The position numbers and the translations under genes are program-made. The notes under the pieces are model-generated. The model ran no database searches. It had not been told where the DNA came from and was given only the letters and a program-made list of their open reading frames with translations. This document shows, one piece after another, positions 14,315 through 22,426 of a stretch of 32,221 bases of DNA. The stretch's first letter is position 1, and every line of letters begins with the position of its first letter. Source of the stretch: JANXUC01 sp043749225 (GTDB taxonomy: Bacteria; Acidobacteriota; Terriglobia; Terriglobales; Acidobacteriaceae); assembly GCA_043749225.1 (NCBI GenBank), contig JAYVEP010000133.1:1-32221 (forward strand), in the 5' to 3' direction.

Positions 14315-15634
14315 ATGTTCAAACGCGCTTATCTGTTGTTCCTATCGAGCATTCTGGCATTCGCTGTCCCAGCCAGTGCGCAACTGCGCTTTATCGTACG
14401 CCCTACCACCCCTGGCGGCATTACGGCGGTAGCCCAGCGGCACGCCCTTGCGGTAGTGCAACTGCTTGACACCGTCGGCCTCGTCTATCTAGTCACGTCG
14501 TCTAACGGACGAACGATCCAGCAGGTCGAGACGGAAGTCGGCAAGGACGTAGAGGTTGTGGACATCGAGCAGGATCAGAATACTGCCGTTCCAGAAGTAA
14601 GCCAGACCACAGCCGCTATCCTGGATAACCTTCCGACTCCGACTGCGGTCACTTATTACAGCGCTCCCGTGCTGGGCGTGTATCTGTCGCAAAAAGCCGT
14701 GTCGGTGATTCATCTCCCGGACGCGCAAAGCGCTTTTGCAACAACCGGCGCCGGCATCGTGGCCATCATTGATACAGGCATTGATCCCACTCATCCCGTT
14801 CTGCGAGGGTCCGTTGTTCCCGGGTACGATTTTGTACACAATATTCCTGGCGGAAGTGAGTGGATCGATCTCACGCCCAAGAACTATCAAGTTCTGACCC
14901 ATTCGTCGCCGATAATTACCTCCAAGAACACGGTCGCCATGGTGAGCCCGTCGACTGCGGCGATTCTGGATCAGACCACTGCCGCGATTTTGGACTACAA
15001 GAATATGCCCAGGGCTTTCGGGCACGGAACCATGGTTGCCGGAGTCGTGCATCTGGCGGCTCCGACTGCCCAAATTATGCCGCTCAAGGCGTTCAAGGGC
15101 GACGGGTCCGCGACGCTTGTCGATATTCTTCGCGCGGTTTACTACGCGGCGGATCACGGCGCGCATGTGATTAACATGAGCTTCAATCTAACCATCGCTT
15201 CCACCGAGCTCGCTGACGCGATGCAATATGCGGCCGACAAGAATGTGATCTGCGTGGCTTCCTCTGGAAATACGGGTCAGGGCGTAGTGGGAAATCCAGC
15301 CAACTTGGACTATGTAATTGGCGTGGCTTCCACCACGAATCTGGACAAGCGAAGTAAGTTTTCCAGCTACGGAACCGGAGTTTGGGTGGCAGCTCCAGGC
15401 GAAGGGGTTGTTACGACCTATCCTGGGCAGAACTACGCGGAGGCGACGGGCACGTCCTTCAGTGCTCCTCTCGTTTCGGGGATCGCCGCCCTCACCGTGC
15501 AAGTCAGCAATTCCACGGACTTCGGCAAATCCAGTACGGCACTGAGCTATGCCAAGCAACTGCCCGGCCTGGGGTTGGGCAATGGACGGCTTGATGTCTT
15601 TCGAGCCATCCAGTTCATGATCCAGAACCCGTAA
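14315..15634 (+). CDS. Exported S8 family serine peptidase (subtilase)
   Basis: 439 residues with a signal peptide (MFKRAYLLFLSSILAFAVPASAQ). An inhibitor-like pro-region covers about residues 25-90, and the subtilase domain about 125-435. The catalytic triad is visible: Asp153 in IIDTGID, His237 in GHGTMVAG and Ser381 in GTSFSAP, with oxyanion Asn319 in SSGNTG. The peptide TAAILD occurs three times: residues 99-104 (between pro-region and catalytic domain) and 214-219 and 222-227 (in an insertion just before His237). AAGGGGAT four bases upstream supports ATG 14315. No C-terminal anchor is seen, so the enzyme is probably periplasmic or secreted. It is the last gene of the plus-strand run. Confidence 0.93.
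   Translation: MFKRAYLLFLSSILAFAVPASAQLRFIVRPTTPGGITAVAQRHALAVVQLLDTVGLVYLVTSSNGRTIQQVETEVGKDVEVVDIEQDQNTAVPEVSQTTAAILDNLPTPTAVTYYSAPVLGVYLSQKAVSVIHLPDAQSAFATTGAGIVAIIDTGIDPTHPVLRGSVVPGYDFVHNIPGGSEWIDLTPKNYQVLTHSSPIITSKNTVAMVSPSTAAILDQTTAAILDYKNMPRAFGHGTMVAGVVHLAAPTAQIMPLKAFKGDGSATLVDILRAVYYAADHGAHVINMSFNLTIASTELADAMQYAADKNVICVASSGNTGQGVVGNPANLDYVIGVASTTNLDKRSKFSSYGTGVWVAAPGEGVVTTYPGQNYAEATGTSFSAPLVSGIAALTVQVSNSTDFGKSSTALSYAKQLPGLGLGNGRLDVFRAIQFMIQNP
14609..14995 (+). repeat. Threefold TAAILD peptide repeat in the subtilase
   Basis: Copies at 14609-14626, 14954-14971 and 14978-14995 encode the same six residues with different synonymous codons (ACA GCC GCT ATC CTG GAT, ACT GCG GCG ATT CTG GAT, ACT GCC GCG ATT TTG GAC). 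The peptide, not the DNA, appears conserved. Two copies share the longer form QTTAAILD. Confidence 0.85.
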
Positions 15635-15658
15635 CCGTACCGGACTTGCCGGGTTCTG
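15623..15658 (+). terminator. Stem-loop overlapping the subtilase stop codon
   Basis: CAGAACCCG (15623-15631) and CGGGTTCTG (15650-15658) form a perfect nine-base-pair stem with an 18-base loop containing the TAA stop. It sits at the end of the plus-strand run facing the minus-strand deacetylase. No T-tract follows, so it may be a terminator of limited strength or an mRNA 3' stabiliser. Confidence 0.4.
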
Positions 15659-15809
15659 AAATGGCGAGGAGAAACCTGGCCGAGAAATAACTGCCGTGAG
15701 GTGAGTTGCAACAGGCGGGTTTTTACGGTCCGGCGCCGGGATTCTCGGCGGCGACTGCAGTTTTTGGCGGGTTGGTCGCGGCTCGATGACCATGTACCGC
15801 TGACAGGAA

Positions 15810-16607
15810 TTAGCGCGTGCGAGACGGTTGGTCGGATACGCGTGGAAATGCGAGCGGAGACAGCAGGAAGCCCGCCGCGGCGAGTTCTTGCTGAAGAGCG
15901 GGATCGCAAAGGACTTCTAACTCGGTCTCCCGTTCGCTCAGGTAACGAGACAGGGCGGGCAGGCTTTCGTCAACGACGCCGGGATGGCACATAACCTCGA
16001 AGCGCGTGGCCTGGGGAGCTTTCTGGACGCCATCTTGAAGTAGTTGCAGCAAGCTTCCCGCTGAGAGATCTCCGCCGTACCACTCTGTGAGGGTAAGGCC
16101 GATGCATGGCACTCCCGCCACGCATAAGGCGTCTGTCATTTCCGGGGTCACCGACCTTACCGGTAGCGAGTGCCGCTTGGCGAGTTCGCAAAATGCGGGA
16201 AACACTTCGGGCAAGCCATGCACATGGTGGTGGCTATCTAAGTGGGTGGGCTCGATTCCGACGCTCAGGAGAAATTCAATCTGTGCCTCCCATTCCGCCA
16301 GCACTTCCTCCACGCGGGGGCCGCGTATCTCTTTCCTTCGAGCCGGGAATGTCCCATCGTTGCGCACGAGCGACCGAACGCGTTCCGTGGCGAGGATGGG
16401 GGTTCCGCTCGTAAGTTGAAGGTGCGCTCCGATTTGTCCAGGAATTCTAGGCGACCACCACCGTAGGCGCTCCGCCGAGCCCGGCACGGAAGACATGGCG
16501 GTCGTAGAGGTCAATCCTCCCGCCTCCATGGCGCGCACGATGCCCGCACACACCCCGTCTGTAAGCCCGAAATCATCCGCATTTGTGATAACTGAGACCA
16601 CTTCCAC
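15810..16607 (-). CDS. ChbG/YdjC-family carbohydrate deacetylase
   Basis: 265 residues. The metal-binding sequences of the YdjC/ChbG family are present: NADDFG (Asp11/Asp12), AHLQL with His62, the cluster HLDSHHHVH (122-130) and MCHPG near the C-terminus. Members remove N-acetyl groups from chito-oligosaccharides or from glycolipid intermediates (HpnK is a relative in hopanoid synthesis), using a divalent metal. No signal peptide is seen, so it acts in the cytoplasm. The start is GTG 16607, placing NADDFG at residue 9 as usual. It is transcribed divergently from the glycan cluster with 150 bp between starts, and may act on the same glycan. The exact substrate cannot be read from sequence. Confidence 0.85.
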   Translation of the reverse strand: MEVVSVITNADDFGLTDGVCAGIVRAMEAGGLTSTTAMSSVPGSAERLRWWSPRIPGQIGAHLQLTSGTPILATERVRSLVRNDGTFPARRKEIRGPRVEEVLAEWEAQIEFLLSVGIEPTHLDSHHHVHGLPEVFPAFCELAKRHSLPVRSVTPEMTDALCVAGVPCIGLTLTEWYGGDLSAGSLLQLLQDGVQKAPQATRFEVMCHPGVVDESLPALSRYLSERETELEVLCDPALQQELAAAGFLLSPLAFPRVSDQPSRTR

Positions 16608-16682
16608 CCCGATTTCGCTAAGTCACACTTCTATTGTCCAAACACGTTAGGGTGCGATTGCCATCGCCAAAATATAGCCCTA

Positions 16683-16699
16683 ATACTTTGCCGAAGTAT
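16683..16699. promoter_or_regulatory. Short inverted repeat in the divergent deacetylase/glycosyltransferase intergenic region
   Basis: ATACTT and AAGTAT flank TGCCG as a perfect six-base inverted repeat. It lies in AT-richer DNA between the two divergent start codons, about 75 bp from each. It could be an operator, but no regulator family can be named. Confidence 0.25.
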
Positions 16700-16747
16700 A
16701 TTTTTCGGGCAATTCGTCCCCCTTATAGGCATAACCAAATAGTTGCT

Positions 16748-16753
16748 AGGAGG
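16748..16753 (+). promoter_or_regulatory. Ribosome-binding site that fixes a GTG start
   Basis: Perfect AGGAGG four bases before GTG 16758. It selects that GTG over the TTG at 16743 and over ATG 16773. Confidence 0.75.
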
Positions 16754-16757
16754 TCTT

Positions 16758-18005
16758 GTGGCAAATCGAATCATGTTTTACTGTCAGCACTTGCTCGGGA
16801 TGGGGCACCTTGTCCGCAGCGCGGAGATTGTTCGAGCTCTTTCGAGCGACTGCTCTGTACTCTTTGTCACAGGAGGAGAGATTCCTGCGGGTTTTCGCTT
16901 TCCCCAGAACATCAAGACCTTTGAGCTCATATCCCTCAAGACCGATGCGGAATTTTCCGGCCTGCAACTCTGCGATCCTTCCTGGGATTTGGAGGAGACC
17001 AAGGCGATTCGAAGGGAAACCCTCCTCCATGCGTTCGACGTGTTTCGGCCCGATGTGCTCGTCACCGAGCTCTTTCCTTTCGGACGCAAGCAGTTTTCCT
17101 TTGAGCTGCTTCCGTTGCTGAAGCGTGCTCACAGCCGGGTCAACAAGCCGATGATTGTCTCCAGCATCCGGGACATTTTGGTAACACGGAAAGATCAGGC
17201 TGAATACGAAGAACGTGTTTGCCAGATCGCGAACGACTTTTACGACCTCGTCCTCGTTCATAGTGATGAAGAAACCCAGACCTTGAAGGATACTTTCTCG
17301 CGCGTGGACGATTTGTTCTGCCCGGTGGTCTATACCGGTTACGTTGTGCAGCAGGGAGCGGCTTCGGTCGACGGCGCTATTGCGCCTGAACCCAGCCGCA
17401 GCCCCACCATCGTAGTAAGTAACGGAAGCGGAAAATGCGCGAGCGGGCATTTTTTGTTGGAAAGCGTTCTGCGGGCCGCCCCGCTTCTCGAGAAGAAGAT
17501 CCCGCATCAGTTCCACATGTTTGCGGGACCGCTCGTCGACGACCGCGTTTTCGAAGATCTACGGGGCAAGGCGGAAGGGTTAAAGAACGTGACGCTCTTT
17601 CGCTCGTCGCAAGACCTACCGGCGGTTCTCCGCGGAGCCGATTTGTCCATCAGTATGGCCGGATACAACACCGTTATGGAAATTCTTGCGGCTGGCGTGC
17701 GGGCTCTCGTTTTTCCGGTTACCGGGAACAAGGACGACGAACAACCCTTAAGAGCCGGAAAGCTGGAGGCCAAGGGAGCGTTGAGCGTGCTGGACGAGCA
17801 GCAACTTGATCCCGCAACTCTTGCGCAAAGAATTCAAGACACCTTGCTCACAAAGCCACGCAGCATTCGTTTCAACAACGCAGGGGCTGCCAATAGCGCT
17901 CTTCTGATTAAGAAACATCTCGCTATGAGAAACCAGGCCGTGGCCAGTAGTTCCAGTATTCCGAATGGGCTTCCTCTGTATGCGGCCGCCTGGGCAAGCC
18001 TATAA
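16758..18005 (+). CDS. Predicted glycosyltransferase, COG4671 / MurG-like (first of pair)
   Basis: 415 residues. The N-terminal sequence IMFYCQHLLGMGHLVRSAEI is the glycine-rich acceptor-side loop of the COG4671 predicted glycosyltransferases, which have the GT-B fold of MurG. The text VLVTELFPFGRKQFSFELLP is also characteristic. The C-terminal donor-binding half contains VVSNGSG and SMAGYNTVMEIL, the nucleotide-sugar site. No membrane span is seen, so it is cytoplasmic or peripheral. The next gene is a paralogue 33 bp downstream. The pair probably adds successive sugars to one acceptor; neither donor nor acceptor can be identified. Confidence 0.85.
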   Translation: MANRIMFYCQHLLGMGHLVRSAEIVRALSSDCSVLFVTGGEIPAGFRFPQNIKTFELISLKTDAEFSGLQLCDPSWDLEETKAIRRETLLHAFDVFRPDVLVTELFPFGRKQFSFELLPLLKRAHSRVNKPMIVSSIRDILVTRKDQAEYEERVCQIANDFYDLVLVHSDEETQTLKDTFSRVDDLFCPVVYTGYVVQQGAASVDGAIAPEPSRSPTIVVSNGSGKCASGHFLLESVLRAAPLLEKKIPHQFHMFAGPLVDDRVFEDLRGKAEGLKNVTLFRSSQDLPAVLRGADLSISMAGYNTVMEILAAGVRALVFPVTGNKDDEQPLRAGKLEAKGALSVLDEQQLDPATLAQRIQDTLLTKPRSIRFNNAGAANSALLIKKHLAMRNQAVASSSSIPNGLPLYAAAWASL

Positions 18006-18038
18006 CCTGAAGCACAAATTGGAACGATCGAGAAACTT

Positions 18039-19268
18039 ATGCGACTCTTAGTGTATTCGCACGACACCTTCGGACTCGGGAACATAAGGCGCATGCTCGC
18101 CATCTGCAGCCATCTGCATGCCGCTATCCCGGATCTGTCTGTTCTTGTCGTGAGTGGTTCCCCAATGTTGCATAGCTTCCGGGTGATGGATGGGATCGAC
18201 TACATCAAATTGCCTTGTTTGAAACGCACCGAATCCGGGGAGCTTGGCGTGCGCTTCCTCGACCTGGGAGTCGAGCAAGTTGTTCGCCTCCGCCGCGAAC
18301 TAATCCTGTCCGTTGTGATCACCTTCCAGCCGGATGTAGTTCTGGTGGACAAGAAGCCCGATGGTTTGGCGGGCGAGTTGGAACCTAGCCTGCGATACAT
18401 CAAATGCAATTTGCCGGAGACCAGGATCTCGCTCGTGTTGCGCGATATCCTCGACTCTGCCGCCACGACGATCCCGGCCTGGACCAGCCGGGGTTGCTAC
18501 AGCACGCTGCAGTGGTACTACGACGACGTGCTGGTACTGGGCTCGCGCGAAATCTTTGACGTTTGCGAGGAGTACCGTTTTCCCGAGCTACTGCGGGAGA
18601 AGGTGCGATTCTGCGGCTATGTCGCGCGCCAGACTCCCGCCCGTTCGCGCGATGAAATGCGCCGGCAGTTAGGTGTCGCTGAGGACGAAGAGTTGGTCTT
18701 GGTAACGACCGGAGGTGGCGAGGATGGTTTTCATATCCTGGAGGCCTCGGTGGAAGCCTTGAAAACCTTGTCGGACAAACGAAACGTGAGGGCGCTGATC
18801 GTAGCGGGCCCCGAGCTTGCTCCATGCAAGGCCAAACTCATTCGGGAAGCCGTGCAATCTTGCTCCAGCTTGTGCGTGGTTGAATTTATCGACGACATGA
18901 TGAGCCACATGAACGCCGCCGATGTCGTGGTCTCCATGGCTGGCTACAACACCATCTGCGAATTGCTCACGCTGGGCAAGCGATCCATTGTGGTTCCGCG
19001 CGTGACTCCCGTGGAGGAACAAAAGATTCGCGCACAACGCATGGCCAAGATTCCCTATTTCAAGACCATCCTTCCCGACGCGCTTACGCCTGCGCTTCTC
19101 GCGTACGCCTTGCGGGAGCAATTGCAGGCGGCGAAAAATGGCGTTCCGCTCGACAATCCCGTCGATCTGGGAGCGCTTCCGCGAATTACCGCGATGCTGA
19201 CCGAGAGTGCGGCGCCCATCCTGGGGGCCGGTTTCGAGTCCTGGCAGTCAACTGAAGTGGTGGCGTAA
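18039..19268 (+). CDS. Predicted glycosyltransferase, COG4671 / MurG-like (second of pair)
   Basis: 409 residues. The N-terminus MRLLVYSHDTFGLGNIRRML matches the same family loop as its neighbour in a diverged form. PDVVLVDKKPDG and RISLVLRDILD follow. The donor site shows VTTGGGEDG and SMAGYNTICELL. The second SMAGYNT and the shared order of motifs show the two genes are paralogues, but they are too different to be a recent duplication. Ends are tight: it starts 33 bp after the first enzyme and its TAA directly abuts the next ATG. A GAGAAA sequence precedes ATG 18039. Confidence 0.85.
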   Translation: MRLLVYSHDTFGLGNIRRMLAICSHLHAAIPDLSVLVVSGSPMLHSFRVMDGIDYIKLPCLKRTESGELGVRFLDLGVEQVVRLRRELILSVVITFQPDVVLVDKKPDGLAGELEPSLRYIKCNLPETRISLVLRDILDSAATTIPAWTSRGCYSTLQWYYDDVLVLGSREIFDVCEEYRFPELLREKVRFCGYVARQTPARSRDEMRRQLGVAEDEELVLVTTGGGEDGFHILEASVEALKTLSDKRNVRALIVAGPELAPCKAKLIREAVQSCSSLCVVEFIDDMMSHMNAADVVVSMAGYNTICELLTLGKRSIVVPRVTPVEEQKIRAQRMAKIPYFKTILPDALTPALLAYALREQLQAAKNGVPLDNPVDLGALPRITAMLTESAAPILGAGFESWQSTEVVA

Positions 19269-20591
19269 ATGACGCCTGGCACCTCAAAGCAATCCAACCG
19301 GCGCGTGGCCTATCTGTTAAAGACCTTCCCGCGCCTTTCGGAAACTTTTATCCTGAACGAAATTCTTGGCCTGGAACTAATTGGAGTTGAGATCCAGATC
19401 TTTTCGTTGAAGCGTCCCGACGACGGTCCGGTGCATCCGGCCGTTGCCCAGGTAAAGGGATCGGTCACCTATGTCCCGTCGCTCGGACCCCAGTTACGAC
19501 TGGCGGATATTGGCCGGTTGCTCTGGTGTCACTTTTTGCTGGCGCTCCTGGAGACGCGTCGGTACTTCGGGGCGGCGATGTTTTACTTTTCCAAGCCTGG
19601 TAAATCCCGCTTGAAGGACTTTCTGCAAGCGGGCTATCTCGCTTGGGCGCTGCGGCGTGGCGGTTTCCGTCATCTCCATGCGCATTTTGCGAATGTCCCG
19701 GTTTCAGTGGCCGAGGTCGTCCATCGCCTGATAGGAATACCTTACAGCTTGACGGCACACGCAAAAGACATCTACCTGACGCCCGCAGCCGAACTGTCCA
19801 GAAAAATCGCAAGCGCCGAGTGCGTCCTTACTTGTACCGCGCAAAATCAAAGCTATCTTGCGGGACTGGCGGCCGGGCGGACTCCGGTCCGGCTCGCGTA
19901 TCACGGAGTTGATGTCGGCCGCTTTAACGGGATACTGACCCAATCATCCGCCCCGGACGACGGGCCTCCTCTCATCTTGAGCGTAGGGCGCTTTTGTGAA
20001 AAGAAGGGATTTGAGTACTTGATTCTGGCTTGCCGGATGCTCGCGGATCGTGGTTCTTCGTTCAAGTGCGAGATCGTGGGCTACGGCGAACTGGAACAGA
20101 AACTGAAGGCCCTGATCGTGTCCCTGGGTCTCGAAGAATATGTATCGCTGCCCGGGACAATGACGCAAGACCAATTAGCCGCTCTGTATCCCAAGGCGAG
20201 CATGTTCGTGCTGCCATGCTTGATTACGGAAAACGGTGATCGCGACGGCATTCCCAATGTCCTGATTGAGGCGATGGCTTCAGGAGTGCCCGTGATCTCG
20301 ACCAACGTGTCTGGGATTTCGGAACTGATCGAGCATTCCAAGAACGGACTCTTGGTGCAACAGAGGAATACGCCAGATCTCGCGGCTGCCATGGAACTCT
20401 TGATCGCTCAGCCCGACCTGCGGTTCGCGTTAGCCCAGAGAGGGCGCGAAGCCGTGCTACAAAATTTCACGCTAGAAGCTAGCGCACAGCGTGTGTACGA
20501 CATTTTAGGGCCGGTACTCGACCATAGCGCACTGCGGACCACACTATCACGGAAGGCCGACATCCACGTGCTCCGACCGCAGGACCAATGA
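19269..20591 (+). CDS. Glycosyltransferase family 4 (colanic acid/exopolysaccharide type)
   Basis: 440 residues with a GT-B fold. The N-terminal RVAYLLKTFPRLSETFILNE and HLHAHFANVP with PYSLTAHAKDIY are characteristic of the WcaL-like group of retaining GT4 enzymes. In the C-terminal domain LSVGRFCEKKGFEYLI precedes the donor site DRDGIPNVLIEAMASG, where the first acidic residue of the EX7E motif is Asp instead of Glu. The start abuts the preceding stop and the stop overlaps the exporter start in ATGA, so its translation is probably coupled to both. It likely adds a sugar to the same lipid-linked glycan. Confidence 0.9.
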   Translation: MTPGTSKQSNRRVAYLLKTFPRLSETFILNEILGLELIGVEIQIFSLKRPDDGPVHPAVAQVKGSVTYVPSLGPQLRLADIGRLLWCHFLLALLETRRYFGAAMFYFSKPGKSRLKDFLQAGYLAWALRRGGFRHLHAHFANVPVSVAEVVHRLIGIPYSLTAHAKDIYLTPAAELSRKIASAECVLTCTAQNQSYLAGLAAGRTPVRLAYHGVDVGRFNGILTQSSAPDDGPPLILSVGRFCEKKGFEYLILACRMLADRGSSFKCEIVGYGELEQKLKALIVSLGLEEYVSLPGTMTQDQLAALYPKASMFVLPCLITENGDRDGIPNVLIEAMASGVPVISTNVSGISELIEHSKNGLLVQQRNTPDLAAAMELLIAQPDLRFALAQRGREAVLQNFTLEASAQRVYDILGPVLDHSALRTTLSRKADIHVLRPQDQ

Positions 20592-22426
20592 GCAGAAGAG
20601 GCAAATCACGGGGCTCACTGACTGTCGCTTTGCGGCTGTTCCGAGCTTTTCGCGTCGAGATCGCGCGGGAGAAGTCCTTGTTGCTCGTCTCCGCCGGGTC
20701 GGTCCTGGCGGCGGTAGCCTTTAGCACGCTTGAGCCCTGGCCGCTGAAGTTTATTTATGACGCTGTATTTCACGTCAAGAACAGCCATCTGCCATTCGCC
20801 AGTCTGCACAAGTTTGGGCCGCAGGGGGTGGCGGGAATCGCCGCGATTAGCATGATCGTGATCACGGCTCTAGCCGGCACGTTCGACTATGCCAGTAGTG
20901 TTTCCATGGCCCGAGCGGCCTCGCGCATTCTGGCCGAGATTCGCGGGCGCCTCTTCCGGCATCTGGCCAACCTTTCGGTTTCGTTTCATAGCCGCAACAA
21001 AACCGGCGACTTGATCACGCATGTCACCTATGACATCGATCGTCTACGCGAAGTCACCGTCTCCTCCGTTCTTCCTTTCGTCACCAACACTCTGACACTG
21101 ACCGCGATGGTGGCGGTCATGTTTTGGATGAACTGGCAGATGGGTTGCGTGGTACTGGTGGCTTTCCCGTTGTTCTTTCTGGCCGTATACCGCCTCACGC
21201 GGCGGATTAAGGCCGCTGCACGCGAGCAGCGGCTGCGTGAGGGATCGATCGCTTCCACAACTTCGGAGACGATCGGTTCCATCCGAACCGTGCAGGCACT
21301 GTCTTTGCAAGACAGATTTCATGAAATCTTTTCGACTGCGAACAGCAAGAGTCTGCAGGCAGGCAACAAGGTGCAGGAACTCGCTGCCGGTCTGGAGCGG
21401 ACTGTCGATTTACTGGTGACTTCAACGACTGCTGTCGTTCTTTGGTTTGGCGTGCATAAAGTGTTGCATGATCGGCTGACGCCCGGCGATTTGATCGTCT
21501 TTGTGAACTATCTGCGGATCGCTTTTAAGCCCATTCGCCAGCTGGCTAAGTATCTCGGTCAGATGGCAAAAGCCTTGGTATCGGGAGACCGCATCCTCAT
21601 CTTGCTTGGCACTGCGGCGGAGATTCAAGACAGTCCCCGAAGCGTTCCCGCGAAAACGTTCTTGGGTCACATTCGCTTCGACAATGTGTCCTTCTCTTAC
21701 GAAACGGGCAAGCCAGTTCTTCGCAACGTCAGTTTCGAAGTGAATCCTGGCCAGAAGGTCGCGCTTGTGGGCTCTTCCGGCAGTGGCAAGTCTACACTTT
21801 CCAGCCTGCTTTTGCGGTTTCACGATCCCGACGAAGGGCGTGTCTTGATTGACGGGCAGGACATCCGAGATTACACGCTGGAATCGCTGCGTTCTCAAAC
21901 CAGCATTGTTATGCAGGACAGTCCACTGTTCGCTGTAAGCGTGCGCGACAACATCGCGTTTGGGGCGGCGGGCGCGAGTTTTGAAGAGGTTGTTTTTGCG
22001 GCCCGCGTCGCCAACGCGGATGGCTTCATCGAGCAGATGCCGCGGCAGTACGACACGATTATCGGTGAGCGTGGCTCTTCGGTGTCGGGCGGACAACGGC
22101 AAAGGATCGCAATCGCGCGCGCCGCAATTCGTAAAGCGCCGATTGTCATCCTGGACGAACCGACGACAGGGCTGGACAGCAAGAACGAAGGAGAAGTCAC
22201 TGCGGCGTTAAACCTTCTGACGGCGAGCCATACGACTTTGCTCATCACACACGACCTGAAGGCGGTAAGCGACGCCGACCTCATTCTATTTCTCTCTGGG
22301 GGGAGGATTGTTGAGAGTGGAACTCACGATCAACTCCTGGTCTTAAATGGGGAATACTCTGCTATGTTCCACCGGAAGAATATTTGGGTTTCATCCCGGG
22401 AGAGTGCCTGTGTCCAAAGCGTCTGA
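20588..22426 (+). CDS. ABC exporter, fused permease-ATPase (MsbA-like)
   Basis: 612 residues. An N-terminal six-span type IV ABC exporter domain (about 1-330) precedes an ATPase domain: Walker A GSSGSGKS (395-402), signature SGGQRQR (500-506), Walker B with Asp523-Glu524 and a LITHD switch. As a half-transporter it should work as a homodimer in the inner membrane. Neighbours in the glycosyltransferase operon suggest it flips a lipid-linked saccharide, as MsbA flips lipid A, PglK flips oligosaccharides and others export glycolipids. The subfamily cannot be settled by eye. The 3' end overlaps the phosphatase gene by 17 bp. Confidence 0.88.
   Translation: MSRRGKSRGSLTVALRLFRAFRVEIAREKSLLLVSAGSVLAAVAFSTLEPWPLKFIYDAVFHVKNSHLPFASLHKFGPQGVAGIAAISMIVITALAGTFDYASSVSMARAASRILAEIRGRLFRHLANLSVSFHSRNKTGDLITHVTYDIDRLREVTVSSVLPFVTNTLTLTAMVAVMFWMNWQMGCVVLVAFPLFFLAVYRLTRRIKAAAREQRLREGSIASTTSETIGSIRTVQALSLQDRFHEIFSTANSKSLQAGNKVQELAAGLERTVDLLVTSTTAVVLWFGVHKVLHDRLTPGDLIVFVNYLRIAFKPIRQLAKYLGQMAKALVSGDRILILLGTAAEIQDSPRSVPAKTFLGHIRFDNVSFSYETGKPVLRNVSFEVNPGQKVALVGSSGSGKSTLSSLLLRFHDPDEGRVLIDGQDIRDYTLESLRSQTSIVMQDSPLFAVSVRDNIAFGAAGASFEEVVFAARVANADGFIEQMPRQYDTIIGERGSSVSGGQRQRIAIARAAIRKAPIVILDEPTTGLDSKNEGEVTAALNLLTASHTTLLITHDLKAVSDADLILFLSGGRIVESGTHDQLLVLNGEYSAMFHRKNIWVSSRESACVQSV

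Noticed and set aside
14103..14432. Open frame before and into the subtilase gene
   Set aside because: It overlaps the well-supported subtilase signal peptide in another frame and shows no protein family features.
9484..15634. Type III-E CRISPR (Craspase) or gasdermin defence locus
   Set aside because: TPR-CHAT prompted a check, but there is no CRISPR array, no Cas protein and no gasdermin-like protein with a lipidated N-terminus and pore-forming fold. The 214-residue neighbour is an HC2/Ig-type protein.
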